DNA from: Phaeobacter sp. 11ANDIMAR09
GTDB taxonomy: Bacteria > Pseudomonadota > Alphaproteobacteria > Rhodobacterales > Rhodobacteraceae
Length of the DNA: 64,000 nucleotides
NCBI RefSeq assembly: GCF_001294455.1
Contig: NZ_LIKT01000009.1
Span: forward strand, 124,001 to 188,000
Reading direction: 5' to 3'
The notes under the pieces were generated by a model that was not told the origin of the DNA, did not search any database, and saw only the letters and a list, made by a program, of their open reading frames with translations. The position numbers and the translations under genes were made by a program. Positions 44,205 through 55,219 of the stretch are shown in pieces. Position 1 is the stretch's first letter; each line of letters begins with the position of its first letter.

Positions 44205-46769
44205 ATGACCAGCGAAGCAGCCCAAACCGAAGCAGAAACCTTTTATCTAAAAGACTATACCCCCTTTGGATTTGAGGTGGACAGCGTCCAGCTGACTTTC
44301 CGACTTGCGCCCCATACCACTCGCGTGTTGAGCCAGATCCGCTTTACGCCCAAAGCGGATGCCGCTGATCCGCGTTTCTTTTTACACGGGGAAAAACTGA
44401 ACCTGATCTCCGCCAAAATCGACGGCGCCGAGGTCTCGCCCCAGGTCAGCGCCGAGGGGCTGACCTGCGCTGTCCCGGCGGTCTCGTTCCTGTGGGAAGC
44501 CGAGGTCGAAATCGACCCGGCAGGGAATACTGCACTCGAGGGGCTCTATATGTCGAACGGCATGTATTGCACCCAATGCGAGGCCGAGGGCTTTCGCAAG
44601 ATCACCTATTATCCCGACCGCCCCGATGTGATGTCCACCTTCTCCGTGCGCATCGAGGGCGACGAGGAAGTGCTGCTCTCCAACGGCAACCCGGTTTGCC
44701 AAGAACAGGGCATGGCGGAATGGCACGATCCCTGGCCCAAACCTGCCTATCTCTTTGCGCTGGTGGCTGGCGATCTGGTCAATCACCCCGACAGCTTCAC
44801 CACCCGCTCCGGCAAAGAGGTGGAGCTGAACATCTGGGTGCGCCCCGGAGATGAGGACAAATGCGCCTTTGGCATGGAGGCACTGAAGAAGTCCATGACC
44901 TGGGACGAGGAAGCCTATGGCCGGGAATATGATCTCGACATCTTCAACATCGTCGCAGTGGATGATTTCAATATGGGCGCTATGGAAAACAAAGGGTTGA
45001 ATATTTTTAACTCTTCCTGCGTCTTGGCCTCGCCGGAAACCTCGACGGATGCCAATTTTGAACGCATCGAAGCGATCATCGCGCATGAGTATTTCCACAA
45101 CTGGACCGGCAACCGTATCACCTGCCGCGACTGGTTCCAGCTCTGCCTCAAAGAGGGGCTTACAGTGTTCCGCGACGCGCAGTTCACTTCCGATATGCGC
45201 TCTGCCTCGGTGAAACGGATCTCGGATGTGATTGATCTGCGCGCCCGCCAGTTTCCCGAGGATCAGGGCCCGCTGTCACATCCGGTACGCCCCGAGGAGT
45301 TCCAAGAGATCAACAACTTCTACACCGCCACCATCTACGAGAAAGGCGCCGAAATCATCGGTATGCTGAAACGCTTGGTGGGGGATGAGGCCTATCGCGC
45401 CGCAGTGGATCTCTATTTTGACCGTCACGATGGCCAGGCCTGCACCATCGAGGACTGGCTGCAGGTGTTCGAAGACAGCACCGGCCGTGATCTCGCCCAG
45501 TTCAAACGCTGGTACGCCCAGGCCGGCACCCCGCGCCTGCAGGTGGCTGAAAGCTATGAAAACGGCACCTATACGCTCAATTTTGAACAGAAAACCGCAC
45601 CAACGCCCGGCCAGCCGGACAAAGATCCACGGGTCATTCCAATTGCTGTTGGCCTGTTGAATGACAATGGTGATGAGGTCCAGCCCACCACGGTTCTGGA
45701 AATGACACAGGCCAAGCAGAGCTTCCGATTTGAGGGGCTCGCCAGCAAGCCGGTGCCGTCGATCCTGCGCGAGTTTTCAGCCCCGGTCATTCTGGAGCGC
45801 GAGATCAGCAACGCGGAGCGGGCCTTTTTGCTGGCCCATGACAGCGATCTGTTCAACCGCTGGGAGGCCGGCAATGCACTGGCCCGCGAGGCTCGCATTG
45901 CCATGGTTCTGGAGGGCGCCGCCCCAGATAGCGCTTATCTGGATGCGTTGCAAAAGTTGGTGCGCGACGATGATCTGGACCCGGCTTTCCGAGCATTGGT
46001 GCTGCAACCTCCCAGCCAGTCCGATATTGCCCAGGCGCTGTTTGAACGCGGCCATACGCCCGACCCGCAAAAGATTGGCGATGCGGCTGAGACCTTTGCC
46101 CTGACCCTTGCGCAGAAATTGGCTGACAGCCTGCCCCGGCTCTATGCCGACACGACCATTGACGGCGGCTATTCCCCCGATGCCATAAGTGCCGGTAAAC
46201 GAGCGCTAAACGGGCGCATCCTGTCGCTACTCACCCGTCTGGATGGCGCAGATCAGGCCTCGCGCCAGTATTACGCCGCCGACAATATGACCCAGCAGCT
46301 TACCGCCCTGTCCTGCCTGATGAAGGCCGAAAAAGGTGGGGTTCAATCGGCCGCCTTTCACACCCAATGGCAGGAAGACCGGCTGGTCATGGACAAGTGG
46401 TTTGCCCTGCAGGTTGCCTGCGCCCCCGCCAATCAGGCCGCCGCGATTGCTTCGGACCTTACAGCGCATCCGCTGTTCACTCTGAAGAACCCCAACCGGT
46501 TCCGCGCCGTCATGGGCGCCCTGGCCGGTCACCACCCCGGCTTTCACCATAGCAGTGGAGCAGGCTACAGACTGCTGGCAGACAATCTGATTGCGCTCGA
46601 CGGTCTCAATCCGCAAACCACGGCCCGGATGTGCACCGCCTTTCAAACCTGGAAGCGCTATGACAGCCCGCGCCAAGCCCTGATCAGCAGCCAGCTGGAG
46701 CGGATCAAATCCACCAAAGGCCTGAGCCGCGATACCAATGAAATGGTCAGTCGGATATTGGATGCCTGA
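44205..46769 (+). CDS. pepN: Aminopeptidase N (M1 family)
   Basis: The 854-residue metalloprotease has GAMEN at 258-262 and the zinc motif HEYFH at 294-298. A Glu ligand follows in LKEGLTVF. The four-domain PepN layout and length (E. coli 870) are kept. It removes N-terminal residues from peptides in the cytoplasm. GAGGA lies eight bases before the ATG. The stop overlaps the next start by eight bases. Confidence 0.96.
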   Translation: MTSEAAQTEAETFYLKDYTPFGFEVDSVQLTFRLAPHTTRVLSQIRFTPKADAADPRFFLHGEKLNLISAKIDGAEVSPQVSAEGLTCAVPAVSFLWEAEVEIDPAGNTALEGLYMSNGMYCTQCEAEGFRKITYYPDRPDVMSTFSVRIEGDEEVLLSNGNPVCQEQGMAEWHDPWPKPAYLFALVAGDLVNHPDSFTTRSGKEVELNIWVRPGDEDKCAFGMEALKKSMTWDEEAYGREYDLDIFNIVAVDDFNMGAMENKGLNIFNSSCVLASPETSTDANFERIEAIIAHEYFHNWTGNRITCRDWFQLCLKEGLTVFRDAQFTSDMRSASVKRISDVIDLRARQFPEDQGPLSHPVRPEEFQEINNFYTATIYEKGAEIIGMLKRLVGDEAYRAAVDLYFDRHDGQACTIEDWLQVFEDSTGRDLAQFKRWYAQAGTPRLQVAESYENGTYTLNFEQKTAPTPGQPDKDPRVIPIAVGLLNDNGDEVQPTTVLEMTQAKQSFRFEGLASKPVPSILREFSAPVILEREISNAERAFLLAHDSDLFNRWEAGNALAREARIAMVLEGAAPDSAYLDALQKLVRDDDLDPAFRALVLQPPSQSDIAQALFERGHTPDPQKIGDAAETFALTLAQKLADSLPRLYADTTIDGGYSPDAISAGKRALNGRILSLLTRLDGADQASRQYYAADNMTQQLTALSCLMKAEKGGVQSAAFHTQWQEDRLVMDKWFALQVACAPANQAAAIASDLTAHPLFTLKNPNRFRAVMGALAGHHPGFHHSSGAGYRLLADNLIALDGLNPQTTARMCTAFQTWKRYDSPRQALISSQLERIKSTKGLSRDTNEMVSRILDA

Positions 46770-47247
46770 TCAGCCCGAGACCAAGCCCTCTTTGGATGTT
46801 GCGGGCAGGGAGGCTTCCCTGCCCCCGTTTCAGTTCAAGCGGCAGGGACGGTCGCTGAAACTGCTCACCGCTCTTGGCCTTTGGGCGGTAGCGCTAATCC
46901 TGTGTAGCCAAGTATTGCAGGTCACCACCTGGATTGTCCTGATCCTGGCGCTGCCCCTGTTGCCCGGCCTTTGGGATCTGTGGCGCAATCCCCTCTCGGG
47001 CCTGACCATCGGAACCGACCAGATCAGCTGGTTCACCGGTGCGCGGGTCACCACCCTGCCTTTGGCAGACATCGCCCTGTTGCGGCTTGACCGGCGCTGG
47101 GATTTTTCCTTTCGCGCAACCTTGATCCTGCACGATGGCGCCAAACTGCGCCTGCCCCAATCGGCACTCCCCCCGGCGCAGACCTTCGAAATGGCTTTGA
47201 ACGCCCGTGGTATCGCAAGCGAAAGACACCACTTTACCGTTGTCTAA
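46762..47247 (+). CDS. Small membrane protein with a PH-like C-terminal domain, unknown function
   Basis: This 161-residue protein has a polar N-terminus, two adjacent membrane helices (about residues 33-50 and 52-70), and a soluble beta-rich part ([18 protein letters not shown] ... [13 protein letters not shown]). The latter looks like bacterial PH-type domains that follow paired helices. The start is the ATG overlapping the pepN stop (ATGCCTGA), so translation is coupled to pepN. I do not recognise a named family. Confidence 0.65.
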   Translation: MPDQPETKPSLDVAGREASLPPFQFKRQGRSLKLLTALGLWAVALILCSQVLQVTTWIVLILALPLLPGLWDLWRNPLSGLTIGTDQISWFTGARVTTLPLADIALLRLDRRWDFSFRATLILHDGAKLRLPQSALPPAQTFEMALNARGIASERHHFTVV

Positions 47248-47373
47248 GCCTGCCCCCTTGCCACGCCATTTCCCAAATCCTAACGGCAATGACCCCATCG
47301 CCGCCACGTTTGCGCCGCATTAAGCAATCATTTTGAGCCTGACCGGAATAGCTGCCAACCTGCAGGATTTTGA

Positions 47374-48825
47374 ATGCTCAAACCACACGCCCAAATCTGG
47401 ACGCATCTTTCTAGACTGCACAAGGATGTCCCCGCTTGGATTTCCGCCAATTTCTCGGCCGAGCCCTCTCGCGCCCTGCCTGGCACCGCAGCAGCGCAAG
47501 AAAGCGCTCCCGCGCCGCTGGCAACGACGTTGCCCGCCACGCCACTGCGCAGTCCTGAAACAGGCACAGACTCACAGGAGGGGCAGACAGAGGCAGGCAG
47601 CTTTACAGACCAGCTCCTGATCCCGATCCTCAGCGAGTGCCCCGGCAGCAAAACGCGACAAGCCCTGCAGGACAAGGGGCAATTCCTGGCGCGACAAGAG
47701 CGCTGGGACGAACTGTCCAACCTCATCCGCTCGTCTGATCAAGCGCGGCGCAGCACCAGCTGCGGCCAGCCCAAAGCAGACCTCCTCGCCTATGGCGCCC
47801 GTTCTGATGTGGTCAATGCGGTGGAACACGCCCTTCAGGATCGTACCGCAAAACCAGGCGGCGGCCAAACGAGCCTTGGCAAAAAAGGCTCCAACAGGCC
47901 GAAGAACAGCGAAAACCCTATCCTGATAGAAGGGGTCATGGCTCTCGAATCCCTGCGCCGCGACCATCCCAAAGACAGCTACCTGACAGCCATCGTGGCC
48001 CTGGCCCATATCGACATCGCCTGGACCTGGCGGGCGGCAGCCTCGCAAGACTATACCGCTCAGGCCAACCGGGAAGCACAGCTTCGCCGCTGCACTGCGC
48101 ATTTTGATCGCGCGGCCGTCCTGCTGGCCCCGCTCGATGATCAAAGTAAGAGCAGTGCCTTTCTGCTGGCCGCGCGCTGCGCGCTCTTTGCTGGACGGAG
48201 CGCCGACACCCTGGATGTCGCAGATGCCTATGCGGCCTTGATTGACCAAACACCCAGCAACCCAAGGCCAATGCGCGCCCTCGGGGTTCAGATGCTGCCC
48301 CGCGCCAATGGCTCCTACGCCGCCCTCGAACTCGAGGCCCGCCGCACCGCCGCCCGCACCCAGGAGCAATGGGGTGCCGGAGGCTACACCTGGGTCTATT
48401 TTGATGCCATGGCCCTTGACGAACAGGCCTGCGCCCGGGTCGATCCCAAGTTCTTTCTGGATGGGCTGCAGGATATTCTCTGCGCCGACCCGAGCCAGGA
48501 AATGATCAACCTGCTCGCGGCCTATTGTGCGGTCTCCTTGCCCAAACGTGAGGGGATCAGTGCCTCGGCCGATCGCCATAGGCTGGAAATCTCAAAAGCC
48601 GCCCGCTGGCTGGTGCGTAGCCACCTGCGCGAGTTGCACCCGCTGATCTGGGCCCATGCCAGCGAAGGCTTTGACAACAATGCCCGCATCACCTCCCTGC
48701 GCCGTTTTGCGGCCCATGGACAGGCTAAAGCTCTGCACTGCATTGCCGGCATCTACCGCGACGAGCTCGACAGCGGCCACAGAATCACCTTTTCACCTCA
48801 AGGTGTCAATCTAACCCCAGCCTAG
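47374..48825 (+). CDS. Unrecognised 483-residue protein, helical C-terminal part
   Basis: No family is recognised. Residues 1-75 are low-complexity, rich in Ala, Pro, Thr and Ser. Residues from about 80 to the end are mostly helical with TPR-like spacing of small and aromatic residues (for example YLTAIVALAHIDIAWTWRAA and KSSAFLLAARCALFAGRSAD). There is no signal peptide or membrane helix. AGGA is seven bases before the ATG. It stands alone, converging on tex across a family 1 repeat. Codon use looks like its neighbours, so it is a real gene. Confidence 0.7.
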   Translation: MLKPHAQIWTHLSRLHKDVPAWISANFSAEPSRALPGTAAAQESAPAPLATTLPATPLRSPETGTDSQEGQTEAGSFTDQLLIPILSECPGSKTRQALQDKGQFLARQERWDELSNLIRSSDQARRSTSCGQPKADLLAYGARSDVVNAVEHALQDRTAKPGGGQTSLGKKGSNRPKNSENPILIEGVMALESLRRDHPKDSYLTAIVALAHIDIAWTWRAAASQDYTAQANREAQLRRCTAHFDRAAVLLAPLDDQSKSSAFLLAARCALFAGRSADTLDVADAYAALIDQTPSNPRPMRALGVQMLPRANGSYAALELEARRTAARTQEQWGAGGYTWVYFDAMALDEQACARVDPKFFLDGLQDILCADPSQEMINLLAAYCAVSLPKREGISASADRHRLEISKAARWLVRSHLRELHPLIWAHASEGFDNNARITSLRRFAAHGQAKALHCIAGIYRDELDSGHRITFSPQGVNLTPA

Positions 48826-48882
48826 CGGACGCCAGGACGCCCCCCGCCCCCGTCTTGCCCGGACGCATCGCGCCCTTATCAT

Positions 48883-48937
48883 CTTTCGCAAAATATTCCG
48901 GGGGAGCGCGCCAAAGGCGCACGGGGGCAGAGCCCCC
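48883..48937 (-). repeat. Intergenic repeat family 1, copy 2
   Basis: Read on the reverse strand: GGGGGCTCTGCCCCC, then GTGCGCC-TTT-GGCGCGC (a hairpin), then CCCCCGGAATATTT, then TGCGAAAGATGA. It matches copy 1 at 27.1 kb in order and in both conserved blocks, but its middle hairpin has a different sequence. It lies between the converging 483-residue gene and tex. Confidence 0.75.
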
Positions 48938-48962
48938 CCTTCCGCTCCCCCACAAATCAGGG

Positions 48963-51326
48963 TCAGCTCTTCTTGAAGGCATCCATCAAGGCCGCGCCGA
49001 GCGCACCGGTCTGTTTGGTGTCAGACTTTGGAGAAGACGACATGCCAGCGCGCTTGCCTGCCCCCCCCTTACCACTGCCACGCGGGCGGCCCCCAGCCGC
49101 CTTCTTGGCTTCCGCCCCAGAGCCCGCGGCCCGCCCATTGCGCTCGTCGCGCGCCGAGGCCCCGCCATCCTTACGCATGGTCAGAGCGATCCGCTTGCGA
49201 GAGACATCCACCTCGGTCACGGTCACCTTCACCACCTGCCCGGTCTTGACCACCTCATGCGGATCCTTGACAAATCTATCCGCCAGTTGGCTGACATGTA
49301 CCAGCCCGTCCTGATGAACCCCTACATCCACAAAGGCCCCAAAGGCGGCGACATTGGTGACGGTGCCTTCCAGCACCATGCCGGGTTTGAGATCCTGAAT
49401 AGTCTCCACCCCTTCTGCAAAACTCGCCGTGACGAAGCTGGGGCGCGGGTCTCTGCCTGGCTTTTCCAATTCCGCAAAGATGTCGCGCACCGTCGGCAGA
49501 CCAAAGGAATCCTCGACAAATTGCTCAGCGCGCAGGCTTTTCAGCGCTCCGTCATGCCCCATTATCTGCCGGATATCACGGCCACAGGCTGAAACGATCT
49601 TGCGCGCAACACTATAGGCCTCAGGGTGCACTGCAGAGGCATCCAGTGGCTCTTTGCCATCGCGGATGCGCAAAAAACCCGCGCATTGCTCAAAGGCCTT
49701 GGGGCCAAGGCGCGCCACTTTCAGCAATTCCCGCCGCGAAGCAAAGGCCCCATTGGTATCGCGATGGGCCACGATCGCCTCCGCCAGTCCAGGCCCCAGC
49801 CCCGACACATGCGCCAAGAGCGGCGCCGAAGCCATATTGAGATCGACGCCAACCCCATTCACGACATCTTCGATCACCGCTTCCAGTGATTTGGACAGCT
49901 TATGCTGATCGACATCATGCTGATACTGACCAACACCGATGCTTTTGGGTTCAATCTTGACCAGCTCCGCCAAGGGATCCTGCAAACGTCGGGCAATGGA
50001 GACCGCTCCGCGCAGCGACACATCCAAATCCGGAAACTCACGGGCCGCCAGCTCCGAGGCAGAATAGACCGAGGCGCCAGCTTCGGAGACCACCACCTTG
50101 GTGGGTTTCTGCACCTTGGCGGGCAGATGTTTGATCACCTCAGCCACCATACGTTCGGTCTCCCGGCTGGCGGTGCCATTGCCAATGGCAATCAGCTCGA
50201 CACCATGCTCGGCGATCAGTTTCAAAATGCTGACCTGGGCGCCACGCAGATCATTCTTTGGCTGAAACGGATAGAGCGTCTCTGTGGCCACCACTTTCCC
50301 GGTTGCATCAACCACTGCCGCCTTGACGCCGGTGCGAATGCCCGGGTCCAACCCGAGCGTCGGCCGCGCACCGGCTGGGGCGGCAAACAACAAATCCTTG
50401 AGGTTGCGAGCAAAAACCTGAATGGCATCTTCCTGCGCCCGCGCCCGCAGATCGCTCATCAATTCCAGCATCATCGACAAAGACAGCTTCACCCGCCAAC
50501 ACCAGCCCGCCACTTTGCGCAGCCATAGATCCCCCGGACCCGCGCCCCCGGCGCCCAGTTCGGCCGCGACCATGGCCTCCGCCCGTGCCACCCCCTCTTC
50601 CGGGTCGGGGCCGATGTCCAGTGTCAAAACGCCCTCATTGGAGCCGCGCAGCATTGCCAGGGCCCGGTGCGAGGGCACATCGGCCCAGCGTTCACTATGT
50701 TCGAAGTAATCCGAAAACTTTGCGCCCTCCTGCGCCTTGCCCTCGACCAGTCGCGCGGTCAGCCGCGCATCCGATTGCATGAACTGACGCATCCGCCCCA
50801 GAAGATCCGCATTCTCGGTCAACCGTTCTGTCAGGATATCGCGTGCGCCATTCAGCGCCTCTTTGGTGCCCGGCACGGCCTCTGAAATGTAGCCAGCAGC
50901 CAGGGTCTCCGGATCGGCACTGTGGTCGGCCAGAATGGCCTCAACCAATGGCTCCAGCCCGTTCTCCCGCGCGATCATCGCCTTGGTGCGGCGCTTGGGT
51001 TTATAGGGCAGGTAGATATCTTCGAGCTGCGCCTTGGTTTCGGCTTTGGCGATAGATGCCGTCAGATCATCCGTCAGCTTGTCCTGGGATTTGATCGAGT
51101 CAAAAATTGCCAGCCGCCGCGCTTCCAGCTCACGCAAATAGGACAGACGCTCGGCCAGGGTACGCAACTGCGTGTCATCCAGCCCGCCGGTTGCCTCTTT
51201 GCGGTAACGTGCCACAAAGGGCACGGTTGCGCCCTCATCCAACAGGGTCACGGCACTGTTCACCTGATTTGGAGCGGCACCAATTTCACGGGCAATGGTC
51301 TGGGCAATACGGGCTGCGGTTTCCAA
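48963..51326 (-). CDS. tex: Tex-family RNA-binding protein, with a TTG start
   Basis: The 787-residue protein has the Tex layout: N-terminal helical domain ([17 protein letters not shown]), a YqgF/RNase H-like domain ([17 protein letters not shown]), helix-hairpin-helix repeats ([18 protein letters not shown]) and a C-terminal S1 domain ([20 protein letters not shown]). A basic Gly/Ala/Lys-rich tail follows. Tex binds RNA and affects transcription and stress tolerance. The frame has no ATG at the homologous start; TTG with AGAGGA seven bases upstream gives METAARIAQ. It diverges from gatB. Confidence 0.93.
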   Translation of the reverse strand: METAARIAQTIAREIGAAPNQVNSAVTLLDEGATVPFVARYRKEATGGLDDTQLRTLAERLSYLRELEARRLAIFDSIKSQDKLTDDLTASIAKAETKAQLEDIYLPYKPKRRTKAMIARENGLEPLVEAILADHSADPETLAAGYISEAVPGTKEALNGARDILTERLTENADLLGRMRQFMQSDARLTARLVEGKAQEGAKFSDYFEHSERWADVPSHRALAMLRGSNEGVLTLDIGPDPEEGVARAEAMVAAELGAGGAGPGDLWLRKVAGWCWRVKLSLSMMLELMSDLRARAQEDAIQVFARNLKDLLFAAPAGARPTLGLDPGIRTGVKAAVVDATGKVVATETLYPFQPKNDLRGAQVSILKLIAEHGVELIAIGNGTASRETERMVAEVIKHLPAKVQKPTKVVVSEAGASVYSASELAAREFPDLDVSLRGAVSIARRLQDPLAELVKIEPKSIGVGQYQHDVDQHKLSKSLEAVIEDVVNGVGVDLNMASAPLLAHVSGLGPGLAEAIVAHRDTNGAFASRRELLKVARLGPKAFEQCAGFLRIRDGKEPLDASAVHPEAYSVARKIVSACGRDIRQIMGHDGALKSLRAEQFVEDSFGLPTVRDIFAELEKPGRDPRPSFVTASFAEGVETIQDLKPGMVLEGTVTNVAAFGAFVDVGVHQDGLVHVSQLADRFVKDPHEVVKTGQVVKVTVTEVDVSRKRIALTMRKDGGASARDERNGRAAGSGAEAKKAAGGRPRGSGKGGAGKRAGMSSSPKSDTKQTGALGAALMDAFKKS

Positions 51327-51526
51327 GAATGCGTCCTCTTTGTTCTGCTCGGCGGTCTGGCCGGGCGATCTTCATAGCTTTGCATTGCGGCCAGGCCAAG
51401 AGGCGAGATCAAAAGCCTGGGTGCCAGGCTACCCGCCGCTGCTGTCTTGCCGCCCTTATCCTCTTGCCCCGCATGGCCCGCTGGCCTAGAACGCTCAGCA
51501 AACGTGATTAAAGGAGCCGGTGCGAG

Positions 51527-53038
51527 ATGCTCGACCTGACATATGAACTCCCCAAGCCCAAGGTGATCTCGGGCGCCAAACATGACTGGGAACTGGTCAT
51601 CGGCTTGGAAGTCCATGCCCAGGTCAGCTCCAATGCCAAGCTGTTCTCCGGGGCTTCGACCAAATTTGGCGCCGAGCCGAACTCGAATGTTTCCTTCGTG
51701 GACGCGGCCATGCCCGGCATGCTGCCTGTTATCAACGAATTCTGCGTTGAACAGGCTGTGCGCACCGGGCTGGGGCTGAAGGCAGATATCAACCTCTGGT
51801 CCGCCTTTGACCGCAAAAACTACTTCTACCCCGATCTGCCGCAGGGCTATCAGATCAGCCAGCTCTACCACCCCATCGTAGGCGAAGGCGAAGTGCTGGT
51901 GGAACTGGGCGACGGCACCGCGCGCAACGTGCGGGTTGAGCGCATCCACATGGAGCAGGATGCCGGCAAATCGATTCACGACATGGATCCCAACATGTCC
52001 TTTGTCGACCTAAACCGAACCGGCGTCTGCCTGATGGAGATCGTATCCCGCCCCGACATCCGTGGTCCGGAAGAGGCTGCGGCCTATATCGTGAAGCTAC
52101 GCCAAATCATGCGGTACTTAGGCACCTGCGACGGCAACATGCAAAACGGCAACCTGCGCGCAGATGTGAACGTTTCGGTCTGCCGTCAGGGCCAGTATGA
52201 GAAATTCCAGGAGACTGGCGACTTCTCTCATCTCGGCACCCGCTGCGAGATCAAGAACATGAACTCCATGCGCTTTATCCAGCAGGCCATCGAGGTCGAG
52301 GCCCGCCGCCAGATCGCCATCATCGAGGCCGGTGGTTCGGTCGATCAGGAAACCCGGCTCTATGATCCCGACAAGGGTGAAACCCGCACCATGCGCTCAA
52401 AGGAAGAAGCACATGACTATCGCTATTTCCCCGATCCCGATCTGCTGCCGCTAGAGATCGAACAGGCCTGGGTTGATGACATTGCAGCAAAACTGCCTGA
52501 ACTGCCCGACGCCAAAAAGGCCCGCTTTATCGCAGATTTTGGTCTGTCGGAGTATGACGCCTCGGTGCTGACGGCCGATGTGGAATCCGCTGCCTATTTC
52601 GAAGCCGTAGCCGAGGGCCGCAATGGTAAGCTCGCCGCCAACTGGGTGATCAACGAGCTCTTTGGCCGCCTCAAGGCCGATGAAAAAGACATCGCCAACT
52701 GCCCGGTCACCCCAGCACAGCTGGGTGGTATTGTCGAACTGATCTCGGCTGAGACCATTTCTGGCAAGATTGCCAAGGACCTGTTTGAGATCGTTTACAC
52801 CGAGGGCGGTGACCCGGCGCAGATCGTTGAAGCCCGTGGCATGAAGCAGGTGACAGATACCGGCGCCATCGAGGCCGCACTGGATCAGATCATCGCCGAC
52901 AACCCGGCACAGGTAGAAAAAGCCAAGGTGAACCCAAAACTGGCGGGCTGGTTTGTCGGTCAGGTGATGAAAGCCACCGGTGGCAAGGCCAACCCCAAGG
53001 CGGTGAACCAGCTGGTTGCTCAAAAACTAGGCAGCTGA
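51527..53038 (+). CDS. gatB: Aspartyl/glutamyl-tRNA amidotransferase subunit B
   Basis: This 503-residue GatB has the amidotransferase cradle ([26 protein letters not shown] and [15 protein letters not shown]) and the C-terminal YqeY-like helical domain ending LVAQKLGS. With GatA and GatC it converts Glu-tRNA(Gln) or Asp-tRNA(Asn) to the amide form. gatA and gatC are not adjacent. AAAGGAG precedes the ATG. Confidence 0.96.
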   Translation: MLDLTYELPKPKVISGAKHDWELVIGLEVHAQVSSNAKLFSGASTKFGAEPNSNVSFVDAAMPGMLPVINEFCVEQAVRTGLGLKADINLWSAFDRKNYFYPDLPQGYQISQLYHPIVGEGEVLVELGDGTARNVRVERIHMEQDAGKSIHDMDPNMSFVDLNRTGVCLMEIVSRPDIRGPEEAAAYIVKLRQIMRYLGTCDGNMQNGNLRADVNVSVCRQGQYEKFQETGDFSHLGTRCEIKNMNSMRFIQQAIEVEARRQIAIIEAGGSVDQETRLYDPDKGETRTMRSKEEAHDYRYFPDPDLLPLEIEQAWVDDIAAKLPELPDAKKARFIADFGLSEYDASVLTADVESAAYFEAVAEGRNGKLAANWVINELFGRLKADEKDIANCPVTPAQLGGIVELISAETISGKIAKDLFEIVYTEGGDPAQIVEARGMKQVTDTGAIEAALDQIIADNPAQVEKAKVNPKLAGWFVGQVMKATGGKANPKAVNQLVAQKLGS

Positions 53039-53058
53039 TCCCTACCAGCATCGGTTTT

Positions 53059-53084
53059 AAAAGGCGGCCTCGGGGCCGCCTTTT
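53059..53084. terminator. Bidirectional terminator after gatB
   Basis: AAAA-GGCGGCC-TCGG-GGCCGCC-TTTT begins 20 bases after the gatB stop. Confidence 0.9.
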
Positions 53085-53112
53085 CTTTTGGCCAGCCCCC
53101 TTTCACCGGTGC

Positions 53113-53177
53113 ACGCCGGGCAGTGCCCGACCGCACCCAGGGCGCCCCTTGGGCGGGCACTTCGTTTCCGCTCGCGG
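53113..53177 (+). repeat. Intergenic repeat family 2, copy 1
   Basis: The left flank ACGCCGGGCAGTGCCCG continues ACCGC; the right flank is GGGCACTTCGTTTCCGC with CGCGG just after. AGTGCCCG (53122) and CGGGCACT (53154) are perfect inverted arms. Both flanks recur identically at 57.5 kb, whereas the middle differs in sequence. Confidence 0.75.
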
Positions 53178-53276
53178 TCAGGCTCTGCCCTAGGCACCCC
53201 CTCCAGAAACTCACCGCCCCAGCCTTGACCTCCCCTTCCTTGCAGGCTTTTCTCTCCGCAAACCCCAGGAGATCTC

Positions 53277-54515
53277 ATGCAAGATAATTTCAATCAAGAG
53301 CTTCAGGACCGTCTGGTCCGCTATGCCGCAATCGGCAGCCAAAGCGATGAAAACTCGCCCACCTCACCCAGCACAGCGATCCAGTTCGATATGTCGAACC
53401 TCTTGGTGACGGAGCTGAAAGAGATCGGTGCAAGCGACGTAACCCTGACCGAATATGGCACCGTCCTAGCGACCATTCCAGGCAATACAGAGGGGCCGAC
53501 AGTTGGCTTCCTCGCCCATGTGGACACTGCGCCGCAGTTCAATGCAGCAGGGGTAAAACCCCGAGTTATCAAAGGCTACAACGGTGGCGACATCACGTTC
53601 CCCGACGATCCCGATCTGGTGTTGTCACCACAGGACCACCCCTATCTGGCGGGTAAGGAAGGCCATGATCTGGTCACTGCCTCCGGGTTGACGCTTTTGG
53701 GGGCTGACGACAAATCCGGGGTTTCCATCGTGATGACCCTGGCGCGCCACCTACTAACAAATCCCGGGATCGCACATGGTCCGATCCGCATTGCCTTTAC
53801 CCCGGACGAAGAAATCGGGCGCGGTGTGGATGCCAAACTGCCCCAGGATCTGGGGGTTGATTTTGCCTATACGTTGGATGGCAGCGATCTGGGCGAGATC
53901 ATCTATGAGAGTTTCTCGGCGGATCGTGCGGTTGTCAGTATCAAAGGCGTTTCGATCCACCCCGGCTGGGCCAAGGAAAAAATGGTCAATGCCGCGCATC
54001 TGGCCTCGAAAATCGTGCAGACGCTGCCCCAGGCCACCCTGACGCCGGAAACCACCGATGGGCGCGAAGGCTTCCTGCATGTGACAGATATGAATGGCGG
54101 CTCGTCGGAGATGGAGATCAAACTGATCCTGCGCGACTTTGAACGCGATGGCCTGGAGGCCAAGGGCGCGCTGCTGCGCAGCGTCTGTGACGCGGTGCAG
54201 GCCTCAGAGCCCCGTGCCGAGATCACCTGCGAAATCTATCCGCAGTATCGCAACATGCGCTATTGGCTGGAAGAGGACATGACGCCGGTTGATCTGGCAG
54301 TGGAGGCCTGTCGCGCCAACGGGATTGAGCCGATTTCCGTGCCGATCCGCGGCGGTACGGATGGATCGCGCCTGACCGAACTGGGTGTCCCGACTCCAAA
54401 TATTTTTTGTGGGATGCAATGTGTTCACGGCCCCCTAGAATGGGTCTCGGTGCAGGATATGGCCGCCTCGCTTCAGGTTTGCCTGACCCTGGCGCAGTTG
54501 GCGGCGAAAAACTAA
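53277..54515 (+). CDS. pepT: Peptidase T (tripeptide aminopeptidase)
   Basis: The 412-residue M20B enzyme has HVDTAPQFNA (the metal His and its Asp partner), LLGADDKSGV, FTPDEEIGRGVDA and a final GGTDGSRLTELGVPTPN. It matches PepT in length (about 410) and motifs. It releases the N-terminal residue from tripeptides. AGGAG lies five bases before the ATG. It stands alone between two hairpins, downstream of the family 2 repeat. Confidence 0.95.
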   Translation: MQDNFNQELQDRLVRYAAIGSQSDENSPTSPSTAIQFDMSNLLVTELKEIGASDVTLTEYGTVLATIPGNTEGPTVGFLAHVDTAPQFNAAGVKPRVIKGYNGGDITFPDDPDLVLSPQDHPYLAGKEGHDLVTASGLTLLGADDKSGVSIVMTLARHLLTNPGIAHGPIRIAFTPDEEIGRGVDAKLPQDLGVDFAYTLDGSDLGEIIYESFSADRAVVSIKGVSIHPGWAKEKMVNAAHLASKIVQTLPQATLTPETTDGREGFLHVTDMNGGSSEMEIKLILRDFERDGLEAKGALLRSVCDAVQASEPRAEITCEIYPQYRNMRYWLEEDMTPVDLAVEACRANGIEPISVPIRGGTDGSRLTELGVPTPNIFCGMQCVHGPLEWVSVQDMAASLQVCLTLAQLAAKN

Positions 54516-54532
54516 CCGGTCTCACCCCTTAA

Positions 54533-54567
54533 ACATCAGCCGCCCCCCCCTGGGCCACGGCTGATGT
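54533..54567. other. Perfect 10-bp hairpin after pepT
   Basis: ACATCAGCCG and CGGCTGATGT are separated by 15 bases. No T-run follows, so termination would be weak. It may be a stabilising hairpin. Confidence 0.5.
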
Positions 54568-54643
54568 CCACCAGGGTCTGCGAAGCCAGACTTGACCCCC
54601 TGCGCGCATCAGTTAAACCTGCGCCGGAAGTCAGGAGACCGAG

Positions 54644-55156
54644 ATGCAGGCGTTTGAGTATAAAGTTGTTCCCGCCCCTCATAAGGGCACCAAGGCCAAG
54701 GGCGTCAAAACCGCAGAGGCGCGGTTTGCCAATTCCATCGAGATCACCCTCAATGAATTGGCAGCAGAGGGCTGGGAGTATCAACGGGCGGAACTTTTGC
54801 CCTCGGATGAGCGGTCCGGTCTGACCGGATCCACCACCCATTGGCGCAATGTCCTGGTGTTCCGCCGCGCTTTAACCGACGCCGATCGCACCTCAGCACA
54901 ACCGCTTACTGCGGCTCATGTACCGACCGGCAATGCCCCAGCCGTGGAAACACCCGCCGCAGCTGCCCCTGTCTCAGCCTCAGGCGTGCTGACCGCCACA
55001 GCAGGCGATCCCGAAGCTCCAACAGGGGCCACCGCTGTTCCCGGCCCGGGGGCGGCCAGTATGCAGGCCGATGATGGCGTCGAAGAGCTGAGCCCGGTCT
55101 CTGGCATGACCGCCGCGCTCAAAGCTCGCGCCAAGCTGCAAGGCTCGGACGACTAA
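54644..55156 (+). CDS. DUF4177 domain protein
   Basis: The 170-residue protein begins MQAFEYKVVPAPHKG and continues with LNELAAEGWEYQRAELLPSDE and a WRNVLVFRR strand, the DUF4177 pattern (residues 1-76). The remainder is a Pro/Ala/Thr-rich disordered tail with an acidic end. Function is unknown. It stands alone, with AGGAGACCGAG upstream. Confidence 0.8.
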   Translation: MQAFEYKVVPAPHKGTKAKGVKTAEARFANSIEITLNELAAEGWEYQRAELLPSDERSGLTGSTTHWRNVLVFRRALTDADRTSAQPLTAAHVPTGNAPAVETPAAAAPVSASGVLTATAGDPEAPTGATAVPGPGAASMQADDGVEELSPVSGMTAALKARAKLQGSDD

Positions 55157-55170
55157 AGAGCGCCGACGGT

Positions 55171-55197
55171 AAAAGCCCGGGCGATTGTTCGCCCGGG
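55171..55197 (-). terminator. Terminator of bolA
   Basis: CCCGGGCGA-TTGT-TCGCCCGGG is a 9-bp perfect stem; on the reverse strand it runs on to CTTTTA. It lies 22 bases after the bolA stop. Confidence 0.75.
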
Positions 55198-55219
55198 TAA
55201 TCCGGCGCGATCAGACAGA

